Shown one piece after another: positions 56,023 through 64,000 of a DNA stretch of 64,000 nt (position 1 is the first letter of the stretch; each line of letters begins with the position of its first letter). The notes beneath the pieces are model-generated. The model saw nothing but the letters and a program-made list of their open reading frames with translations. It was not told where the DNA came from and did no database searches. The position numbers and the translations under genes are program-made. The DNA comes from Magnolia sinica (lineage: Eukaryota; Streptophyta; Magnoliopsida; Magnoliales; Magnoliaceae), in assembly GCF_029962835.1 (NCBI RefSeq), contig NC_080584.1:78954862-79018861 (forward strand). The letters run 5' to 3'.

Positions 56023-58200
56023 AAATACTTACATCCCTCAAATATGTGATTTTAACAGGTTGAATCAGGAGGCTATTGGTGTGACTTGGCCATACCATCG
56101 AGCACTGAAACTGAAATGTATTGGGAGATACGTATGGTTTTGGACGATGCTTCAGTCCTTTGCTTTTAATGGTATTGTGACAATTTGAGACTGAATCTTT
56201 ATTTGAGGGTTTCATGTCAGTTTTCATGTTGGCAAAAGTTGGTTTGTATTCTTTGTTGCCATCATAAAGTTTACCAGATCTATTTGTTTTAGATTTTACC
56301 ACCTATTACTTTATTATGTCGCATGACATCTTGCCAATATGCATGTTGTTCCTCTGTAAAGACATTTATGTGAAATTTTGTTAAGTAGTTTGGAAACTAG
56401 CAGTAAGTTGATTTTGAGTTATGGCGGTTGCTATGTTGAAAGTTTGATAGTGTGCTTCATATCTGTCATTTTCCTCATTTCACGCATGTCTTTCCTTGTT
56501 CGCTGTGGAAACTTGGAACTAAAGCTTGAGGATGCTTCCCATTTTTTATTTTCTATCATGATCTGTTTGGATAAAGAACACAAACTACTAGAATGAGGTA
56601 GTTTGCTCCATTCATTTGATCTTGAGTTGGATGTACATAAAATGAGAACCAGTGGAAAAGACTCACAAAACAGTAACTGAACAAACCATAAAAGAATAAA
56701 GAGGGTCGAAAATATAGAAGAACGAAAAAAGAAGAAGAAGAAGAAGTGTCTTCAAAATGTTGAGCTGGAGACTTCTCAACACTGCCCCTCTAACCGGAAT
56801 GTTGAGAAAATCATGCCTCATTCTCCTCTTGAGGCGAGAAAATATGGTTTTTCCTGATGCTTCTGCTGAAATTTTGCAACTTGATCTCGACTTCACAGGT
56901 TAGCATAGTCTTCTATTATTCTTTATCAGTTCCTCAATTTCTTGTTTTGAACAAATCGTGTGATTCTTTATACAAGGCTTCTTGTGTGGAATGCATGCTG
57001 TATTAACTTCCACTCAAGCAAATCTCATATTCACTTCTCGATCTTGTTTGTTATACTGCTTCCTTATGTTGATCACATCAAACGATAAAGAAGACCTACT
57101 GCATTATTTGATTTCAATCAACTTTTACATTAGCTTCTTATGTTATTAAATGATAAGTTAAAATTCTATGATAAGAGCTAACGGGACCACCTGTTCGAGG
57201 ATGTTTGGTGGCAGTCTCCTGAGATTTGGACATTTACCCTTTGATTGCCTCATTTCCATTAAACTCGGATGGTCTCCATAATCTTTAAATAATCAAAGGG
57301 TTGAGATAACTTCAGTTTGAGATTTGTTCTGGGTATACCACAGCCACAGTTTGGCTCACGATATAGACAGTTTTGGTCATTGGAAGGACTTAATATCCAT
57401 TGGTTTATGTCCCAACATATCCTATGAGGTGTCATTCTCTCTTGGAGTACCAAATGACTTCCTATTGGATGTCATTCCCTATTAAAAAGCATACAACAGA
57501 TCTTTTTTTGTCACATAATACTGCAGAGATTGACCATTCCCGTGGCTATTATAACTGGTATTTTGTGAGCTCAGTTCCAGAAATACTAGTATTTCTGTAT
57601 GTGTATGTAATGACTTGTATTTGGATGCATGTGAGGAGAGCAGGTGTTACTTTTTTTACTGGTTCCACAGGCACAATTGAAAAATAGATGGCAAGATCAT
57701 AGTCTCCTGTTTTAATGGAATGGAAGAATACAGCAATGGTGTGAGTAGAATAAAAGATCGCCTGAAATCAAGTTGGCTCAGTTTCACTGGACAATGAACC
57801 TGAACCACCCCACCTGCCCTTCTGGATGGGTTACGACGACTCGACACAGATCCAGTCGAGCCAAAAAACAAGTCTTAGTGTTTTTGTTCCTAAGGTTACT
57901 TTTTGAAACTAGAGTTTTTAGTCATTGTGGGCTGTCATGGTTGCAGTATTTACACTTCAAATTGAAATGTGGGACCCAAATATGGTAATCATTTCCAAAT
58001 GTCTGGGAAACTTTATTTTGAGATAGGCAAGGTTTGCTAGCGTACAAAGGTATCCTGCATGCCCTCCTTGATGCAAGGTCAGTTGGATACCCTTTCATAT
58101 TCAACATCACCATCACCATCTTCTTCTTCTATTTAATTCTTTAGAATTAGCATTGTAGTTTCACCTGTGTCTTAAACAAATTTCCATTTCCTTGTTGCAG

Positions 58201-58208
58201 ATGCTTGA
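58201..58208 (+). CDS. PHOS32-like: Predicted last coding exon of the PHOS32-like gene
   Basis: A pyrimidine-rich acceptor TTCCTTGTTGCAG ends at 58200. Joined to the donor at 52749 it completes GAT GCT TGA, giving a protein of 234 residues that ends ...DEQKDA, as I recall for other plant homologues. Only eight coding bases lie in this exon; the rest would be 3' UTR. Acceptors at about 52924 and 56898 are alternatives that give other endings. Confidence 0.5.
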
Positions 58209-58670
58209 AAAGTTACTCAGAAATGGAGTGGTTCTCTTGAATCCAGGTGAAGCAGTATATGTTTCCTGTTCCCAAGATCTTTGATTCTGTTTTAATCATT
58301 GTTCACTGGGCTATTTGGAAGTCCACCCAATTGGGTTGGTTCAGTTTTTCTCCCACGTCATTTGCATTCATGTCACATGTCAGAGTTCCAGACCATTCAT
58401 CAAGTAATGTTCACTGAGCATTCCTGATAAAAAATAATGTCGGTCCGGTAATCAGACAGATCGAACTTGCATATGAAAGATAGGCCGTCAAAAGAAAAGG
58501 AAAAAAAAAAAGAAGAAGAAGAATCTAACTGTCCACATTCAACTTTCCGGTGTGATGGCTCACTCGATGGGTGTACCACCCCCTATGTGGGAACCAGGAA
58601 CTTCATGGCATCTGTAATGTAGATCTCACCCTATCAAAACTGGATTTATTGATCAGTTGTAATGTAAGTT
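58209..58670. other. Probable 3' UTR and downstream flank of the PHOS32-like gene
   Basis: No canonical AATAAA was found soon after the stop; AAAAAATAATG near 58428 is the closest match. An (AAG)n-like run lies at about 58497-58522. Confidence 0.35.
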
Positions 58671-58791
58671 ACTCGTTTTTGTTTTTGTTTTTGGTTACAC
58701 ACACCTCCGCACTCACGCAGTAGTGGGATTTCACTACCTAATGGGTACTCGAACCCAAGACCTTGTGTTGAAAGTCCTGAGAGTCTTCCAT
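58671..58791 (-). mobile_element. tRNA-derived SINE with 11-bp target duplication
   Basis: On the minus strand it carries a Pol III B box (GGGTTCGAGTACC; plus 58744-58756), a weaker A-box-like TAATGGAAGACTCTC about 35 bases before it, and a 3' tail of (AACAAA)-type repeats (plus GTTTTTGTTTTTGTTTTTGG). The perfect direct repeat TAATGTAAGTT flanks it at 58660-58670 and 58792-58802. At about 121 bases it is short but within the plant SINE range. Confidence 0.8.
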
Positions 58792-58802
58792 TAATGTAAG
58801 TT

Positions 58803-59584
58803 GTTGAATGTCATTGAATGTGGAATGTTACTCTGTTTTGAGTGATGGTACCACATTCCATTCCCCCTACTGCTACGCAAGTGTGATGTCTACCATTGAA
58901 TGTTTTGCTCCCAGTATTGTTCTTTATTCCTTTCATCATGAATTCTTGTGAAGGTCGCGTGATGTGGGATCGAGACATTCAGTTGTTGCATGCAGTCTAG
59001 TGAGAGCAGCGCTGGTTTGCAGTCTTGTGAGAGCAGCTCTGGTTTGTTATATGTGGGGGTGTCATTGTATTGTGCAGAAAGCAGATGTGATTAAGCTGTG
59101 CAATTAGGGAGCTTGGAGAGATCTGAGGATGTTGTTCAAGGTGTGGACAAGTACCATGCAATTGAACGGTGTTAGTCTTACTGCTATTATTCTCTACTTC
59201 TTGTCACACATATATATCACATCTGATGAACTGGATTGATTGATAATGGGCATTGTATGTTTTGAATCACTTGGATTCATTGCAGGACATCGAAAGGTTC
59301 AACTGCTTGTTAGATGACACATTAGCGATGATATGAGCTATTCTGTAGGCAACACACGCTTTGAACATGGCCCATATAAGAAATAGGGGTAGTTCACTCC
59401 TCAAGTGAGCCACATATGCATATTGAATTTAAACCGTGGGTCCGTTTTTCTTTCTAACCTTCCACTTTCCCATTCAAATGTGGTCTGCTTGATCGGCAGA
59501 ACTGTATCATTTTTTGTTCTAGGGTCTGTTTTAACTGTACACTTACACTACCTGTTGAGTGGTGTGGATCTCTCACATGCCTGC
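58803..59584. other. Intergenic, no gene recognised
   Basis: A local direct repeat occurs near 58998-59045: TCTAGTGAGAGCAGCGCTGG versus TCTTGTGAGAGCAGCTCTGG. Otherwise nothing stands out. Confidence 0.4.
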
Positions 59585-59680
59585 TAGGGGTGTCAATGGG
59601 TTGGCTTGGCCCGTCGGGGTTCCGGGCTTGGACTAAGGTGTCCAAATCACATAGGCCCGGCTTGACAGGATCAAAAAATT
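59585..59680 (+). mobile_element. hAT-like terminus, one end only
   Basis: TAGGGGTGTCAATGGGTTGG is followed by GGCTTGGCCCG and GGCCCGGC motifs, the typical terminus and subterminal repeats of plant hAT non-autonomous elements. The partner end was not found. Confidence 0.6.
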
Positions 59681-60224
59681 AATTTCAAAATTTAAATTGG
59701 CCATTGTTTGGAAGGAGGGGATAGCTTCTGACTTATCAAAAGAGAATTTTTGAATTGAATGGGCTCCACCACGGTGTATATTAAAATGTACCCAAGCACC
59801 ATTTGTGAACCCAACGTTAGGACCATGGATGAAAAATCTCCGTTTGTAATTAAGGTGGACCACACTTTTGGAAAAAGTATTCAGGGCAACTCTTACCTTC
59901 CAAATTGTTTCCATTTCTGTGGCCCACCTGAATCACAGTTCATTCTGATATTTTGGGCCATTAGCCTAACTTATGAACACAGATAATGGTCCAACTTGAT
60001 CTCACATGCACATCACGGTGTGGGTCTCCAAAAAACAAAAAGATGACCAATCCTCTGCTCTATCATTTAACCGAAAGTGCATCTACCATCATGCTAAGTG
60101 TTTGGTTTGTTATTAATTACAAAATTAAATTATTAATTTTAATTAGTCCGATCTTATACGGTTCAAAAAATCATGGTTTTGACATTTTACCCTATAAAAG
60201 AGAAATTTCGTCGTTAAAATTTAC
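59681..60224. other. Repeat-like intergenic stretch
   Basis: It contains GGCTCCACCACGGTGTATAT, GGTGGACCACAC, TGGCCCACCTGAATCA and CACGGTGTGGGTCTCC in an arrangement similar in style to the fold-back repeats but not clearly alignable with them. No gene. Confidence 0.4.
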
Positions 60225-61050
60225 ATGATCTACTCATCAAACAAATGAGGGTACTTTTCTCGAATCTCTGCTTCTTACTCACATGATGCTTTGTTAGCTC
60301 CATGATGAGTCCATAACAACTTAAACAGTGATATAGTCTTGGTCAGCAAAACATGCTCTTTCTGATCCAGGATACAAATTGCTTTCTCTATGTACGTTGT
60401 ATCTTTCTGAAATTTGAGGTATTGTTAGTCGATCATGTGTGAAATGTTTCTTTCGCATTGCTGAAGCATTTATATGTGTAATACATTATAAACACTAGCT
60501 AACTAATACGACAATGCAAGATGATAAGGCATAGCTCCAATTCATTCCAAAATCTCCTTCAGTACCAAAAGACATCTACCCTTTTATCGGTAACGCCTTT
60601 AGGAACACATGGTCTCCAATTGAGAACTTTAAATCATGCCTTCAATTATTCACATAACTCTTCTATTAACTTTAGGCCGTTAGCAGTTGTTCTTGATAAT
60701 TTCTACATTCTCCATGGCGTCTTGAACAATATCGGGTCCAACTAACCATTTTTCTTCGACTTCCATACAACAATTCGGCGCACGACACGAATGCGCATAA
60801 AGTACTTAATAAGGAGTCATCCCAATACTAAGTATGATAACTGTTGTTATATGAAAACTTTGCAAAATATAGATTGTCATTACTTCCCTTGAAATACAGG
60901 GCACATGTCCATAAAATGTTTGAAGTATCTATTCCACACGCTTCATTTATTCATTTGATTGTGAATGATACGTTGTACTATAGTCAAATTTAGTGCCAAT
61001 GGCATTTGGTAAACTTGTCAAAAAATGTGAAATGAAATGCGGTCGCAATT
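60225..61050 (-). mobile_element. Ty3/gypsy pol remnant: integrase C-terminal part (fossil)
   Basis: On the minus strand the translation resembles the integrase end of chromovirus-type elements in the right order: a block like 'LPNAIGTKFDYSTTYHSQSN' (about 60930-61025), 'LVGPDIVQ' (about 60720-60745), 'SIGDHVFLKALPIKG' (about 60580-60630) and a final 'REKYPHLFDE' (about 60245-60275). It is heavily broken and lacks LTRs. Confidence 0.65.
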
Positions 61051-61054
61051 TGAC

Positions 61055-61295
61055 ACGATAGGTTTATGAGAACTTATGAGCAGGTTGGATGGGAGATAAA
61101 CTTCTCGATGGACCTTAAAAGGTTTCAATGGTGCACATCATTGTCCTAACTGCTTTATGTGGCGTGGTTTACTCAAGTTTTGGATCTGCCACATTTTTTA
61201 TCCATTCCCTAAAAATCTTGCAAAATGTATAAATAGTATGGATATTACACATTCATTATGGTCGACCAATGAATCTGGTTACACCAACAAAGGGT
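61055..61295. repeat. Fold-back repeat family, copy 8 (right arm)
   Basis: It contains GAGCAGGTTGGATGGGAGAT, TTTATGTGGCGTGGTTTACT, ATAGTATGGATATTACACAT and TTATGGTCGACCAATG, the right-arm order. The left arm is absent, replaced by the gypsy remnant. Confidence 0.6.
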
Positions 61296-61849
61296 CCGTG
61301 GCACACCACACGATCTGCTGAATGGAAGGAGATCCGTCAGTCCATCTAATGCAGCCCTCTGTATTTGGACTGTCACGACTAGGACATGGTTACAAGGCAT
61401 CAAATACCAGGTGAGGGCAATGTATAAGGCACTTACAAGAACATGAAAGAGAGAAAAGCAACATATGAGTCGAAACTATCTGGATCCACTGCTTGGCACA
61501 GGCAGGGACCAAGGAGGACTTGAGCAAAATAGCCTGATCATCAGTTTCTGTGGGCGGCCCACTCATTAACTATGCCGAGGTTGTATTTATTTGTAATGCA
61601 AGACTAAAATTCTGGACTAATAGGATGAGTAGGAGCTGCATAAGAATACAGCTACTTCAATCAAATCAATCACACCATCATCCCTGTCGATGAGCTCAAT
61701 ACACGCATTCACACGCAAAACAAAGGAAAGCCAAGCCAAGAAAAAAAGGAAAAAAACAAAGAAAAAAAAGAAAAGAAAATACGAAGCACAATCGAAACCG
61801 TCCATCACACCACCGAAGAGGAGCAGAGAGGGGAAAGAGAACCTTCAGT
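61296..61849. other. 3' flank of the NLR gene
   Basis: Reading leftward from the NLR stop, a minus-strand AATAAA (plus TTTATT at about 61586) lies about 265 bases downstream and could be the polyadenylation signal. An A/G-rich tract lies at 61735-61785. No other gene. Confidence 0.45.
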
Positions 61850-64000
61850 TCAGTGCCTTTTAAGAGGGTACCATTCTATGAAGTGGATGTGGCCTTTGAT
61901 ATTCTCATCTTCCCATCTGAGATTCTCCCACCACCCCAATTCACCTCCCACCTCAACACCACCACTACCCCCAATAGCATTGTGGGGGCCGGCTCGAAGC
62001 GGAAGCGCCTTCAGCTTCCTACATCCTCTCACTCTCAGCTTCTTCAACGTTGGAAAATACCTGCCGCTGCAAATTCTCTCAAGCTTCGGTAGCTCCCACA
62101 GATGGACCGTGTGCAGCCGTTGGAGAGAGTCGTCCACCACCACAGTGTCCCCTTGAAACACCGACTCAAGTCTACTGCAGAATCCGATCTCGAGCTTTTC
62201 CAGGCACGGTAAGCTGACACCTGAGGAGGAGAAGTTGACGAGTCTTGGACAACAGTCCAGACGTATGTGCTTCAGGAGGGGGAAGCTTATGATCGTACCC
62301 ATGCCGTCACACACGCTCCTTAGATTTGCAAGATCAGACATCCATATCTTCTCCAATCGTTCAAAGCATTGATTCTTTTCACCAAGGAATATCTCTATCC
62401 GTTCACACCTCATGACCAGATATTCTCTTAATTCCTTCATTTCATCAGCATCACCAAGATCTGATAATTTTCGGATGTAGGCATTGTCACACAGAGTTAG
62501 TAATTCTGTACGACCGAGAACCCCATGAATACCATTTGGACACCTATTACCTCCTTGTATCTCCAACTGCCTTTCGAAATGGCCTGAAGGACAAGGTGAA
62601 TAACAGATTTGGGTTTTCAAATCGATTTCCTTGTATACGGACTTCCTTCCCTGGAGATGGCTGCCTTTTTCTCTTCCTCCTGGGCAAGGAGAGATGCGGA
62701 TATGGAATCGAGAGAAGCATTTTTCTCTCAATACTTTTGAGGATGGTTTTAAGGACTGTAAAAGCTTGTAATTACTTATCCTCATGCGTGCCCCACCTTC
62801 ATCACTAGGATTTTCATCATCCTTTGGTGAATTAAAGGTTCCACGGTCGTCAAAGTTGAGCTCTTCCAGCTCAGTAGGCAAGTCATCCCAGTTGATCTTG
62901 CGAATGTGGTTCATGTGGAGCATGTGCAGCCGCCTTAGATGAGATGCTGCGCTGATACCTTCAGGCAACTGTTGGAGTTGAGTGCCTGAAATATAAAGCA
63001 CATCAAGTCTTGTAAGATCAGACAAGCATAAGGATTCTAAGCTTCTGCAACCTTTTAGGATGACTTGCTTAATGGCCGTAATACGAGACAGGGCAAGCTT
63101 TTGGAGGTTTGGCAAGACAGCCCCAGGAGAAGAAGAAACCTCTTCTATGTCTTCGATGGCGTTACAAGAGTCGAGGTCAAGCACCTCAAGTTTGGAGAAC
63201 CTTCGCAAATGAGGCAGCAACTTAATCTTCAAGGAAGAACATCCTGTTAATATGAGTTGCCTAAGATTGACCAGTTTGGAGAGAGAAGGTGGTAGAGATT
63301 TTAGATTGTCATCATGAGCTAAGTTGAGAACCCGAAGCCATGGCAAACGCTCAAAGAAAGCGTCTGGAATTTCCGTTAGAGATGAGGAAGTTGTTATTGA
63401 GAGTTGTTGGAGGTTGTGCAGCTGTGGAAAAGAGGAAGGAAGAGATCTGGTCTCTGTGTTAGAGAGATGGAGAGATCGAAGGTTGTTCTTGTGCTGAAGG
63501 CACTCATCTGGTATCGATTTCAGAGGAGTACGTTCAAATTGAAGGAACTCGAGTTTGTCCAAAGCTTGCAAGGAAGAGAGGAGAGACTCGGGCTCTAAAA
63601 GTTCACATCTATGAATAGACAAGAACCTGAAATTGTGCAAGGAGGAGATGCAGAGGGGCAGAAATCTGATTTTAAAGAAAGAGAGGATGAGGACCCGAAG
63701 GCCTTGCATTTGCTCGAAGACGAAGTTGTTTGGAAGGGTAGGACGACGACTACCGGGTCCTTCGAGCAGTAGAGTGGAGAGTTTGGGGAATTTAAGAGTA
63801 AGAGGGAGGTCATCACTAGGTTGTAGAAACCATATCGCCATCCTTTGAATGTCTTCCCACTCGCCAATGTTCTCTGTCGGAAGGGAAGAATTATGGATCC
63901 AGAATTTGCCATGAGTTGAAGCTATTCTGTTACTCGACATGACCAGTTCTATAGCTTTTTCAGCTAAACGTCGGGGCACCCTCACATCAGCATCCACTTC
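61850..64000 (-). CDS. NLR disease-resistance protein, C-terminal LRR part (5' end outside window)
   Basis: An open frame of at least 715 residues runs to the window edge; the NB-ARC and any N-terminal domain lie beyond it, so the Met at 63997 is probably internal. After a short linker ('EWEDIQRMAIWFLQPSDDLP') come leucine-rich repeats at about residues 65-400: 'FPKLSTLLLEGPG', 'MQGLRVLILSFFKIRFLPLC', 'LPWLRVLNLAHDDNLKSLPP' and 'LVNLRQLILTGCSSLK'. A less regular insert follows (about 400-500), then C-terminal repeats with 'FERLEKIWMSDLANLRSV', 'FPLLKHIRLDCCPRL' and 'LPCLEKLEIGFCSRLESV', and the usual final 'RWEDENIKGHIHFIEWYPLK'. This layout fits the RPS2/At4g19050-like NLR group, which senses pathogen effectors inside the cell. 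The frame is uninterrupted, so the gene is probably functional. Confidence 0.88.
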   Translation of the reverse strand, partial: EVDADVRVPRRLAEKAIELVMSSNRIASTHGKFWIHNSSLPTENIGEWEDIQRMAIWFLQPSDDLPLTLKFPKLSTLLLEGPGSRRPTLPNNFVFEQMQGLRVLILSFFKIRFLPLCISSLHNFRFLSIHRCELLEPESLLSSLQALDKLEFLQFERTPLKSIPDECLQHKNNLRSLHLSNTETRSLPSSFPQLHNLQQLSITTSSSLTEIPDAFFERLPWLRVLNLAHDDNLKSLPPSLSKLVNLRQLILTGCSSLKIKLLPHLRRFSKLEVLDLDSCNAIEDIEEVSSSPGAVLPNLQKLALSRITAIKQVILKGCRSLESLCLSDLTRLDVLYISGTQLQQLPEGISAASHLRRLHMLHMNHIRKINWDDLPTELEELNFDDRGTFNSPKDDENPSDEGGARMRISNYKLLQSLKPSSKVLREKCFSRFHIRISPCPGGREKGSHLQGRKSVYKEIDLKTQICYSPCPSGHFERQLEIQGGNRCPNGIHGVLGRTELLTLCDNAYIRKLSDLGDADEMKELREYLVMRCERIEIFLGEKNQCFERLEKIWMSDLANLRSVCDGMGTIISFPLLKHIRLDCCPRLVNFSSSGVSLPCLEKLEIGFCSRLESVFQGDTVVVDDSLQRLHTVHLWELPKLERICSGRYFPTLKKLRVRGCRKLKALPLRAGPHNAIGGSGGVEVGGELGWWENLRWEDENIKGHIHFIEWYPLKRH

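Larger units (their letters stand above)
52750..58200 (+). other. Predicted 5.45-kb intron of the PHOS32-like gene
   Basis: It is bounded by GTTAGG and TTGCAG. It holds a possible small fold-back MITE (about 53585-53815), an LTR with gag start (about 54100-54850) and a LINE tail (55702-56022). No independent host gene is recognised within it. Confidence 0.5.

Noticed and set aside
56759-56897. Exon-like stretch ending at CACAG|GTTAGC
   Set aside because: It is short, unsupported by any known protein, and within the predicted stress-gene intron; the splice-like motif alone is weak.

Overview
This is a repeat-rich stretch of nuclear DNA from a flowering plant. The evidence is three plant-type host genes (a G-type lectin receptor kinase, a universal stress protein of the PHOS32 type, and the leucine-rich-repeat end of an NLR resistance gene), together with Sirevirus, Tat-type gypsy, CACTA, hAT-like and Mutator-like elements. 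Dispersed fold-back repeats carrying 'GTGGGCCC...' ends and 'CCGTCCATC' blocks recur through the window. From memory such repeats are common in magnoliid genomes (magnolia, tulip tree or laurel relatives), but that placement is only a guess. Host genes are sparse and most of the 64 kb is mobile-element sequence of several ages.

Layout. 1-8527: the right-hand part of a broken Sirevirus (Ty1/copia) with gag, pol, an env-like region, several polypurine tracts and one 1.86-kb LTR. 8528-10690: a degraded retroelement remnant carrying a solo copia LTR at 9061-9657. 10698-12861: a composite DNA-transposon-like block holding a 33-bp tandem repeat, a fold-back copy and GC-rich hAT-like ends. 12969-15464 (minus): an intact, intronless lectin receptor kinase. 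16496-26652: a complete-length Tat-lineage Ty3/gypsy element with both LTRs, a 5-bp target duplication and an antisense extra coding region; it is broken. 29365-34293: a 4.93-kb non-autonomous Mutator-like element with 122-bp terminal inverted repeats, a perfect 9-bp target duplication and two long minisatellite arrays inside. 34745-42335: fold-back copies (one interrupted), a second copy of the 8.5-kb remnant, and long anonymous stretches. 42604-46942: copia fossils, one with a 56-bp inverted duplication and one on the minus strand with its 5' LTR. 47950-51826: anonymous DNA, a fold-back copy, a CACTA end and a 498-bp hAT-like MITE. 52053-58208: a PHOS32-like universal stress protein gene whose best model is one large exon, a 5.45-kb intron and a tiny last coding exon; the intron has collected an LTR and gag fossil and a LINE tail. 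58671-58791: a tRNA-derived SINE. 60225-61050: an antisense gypsy integrase remnant. 61850-64000 (minus): the 3' part of an NLR gene that runs off the window.

The genes do not form a pathway. Two are plausibly defence-related (surface lectin kinase, intracellular NLR) and one is a stress-signalling protein that in Arabidopsis is a MAP-kinase substrate. The most unusual features are the Mutator-like element with minisatellite arrays inserted at a tandem-repeat junction, a fold-back repeat family with at least eight copies here, and three LTRs that each carry a cluster of short palindromes just upstream of a TATA box.
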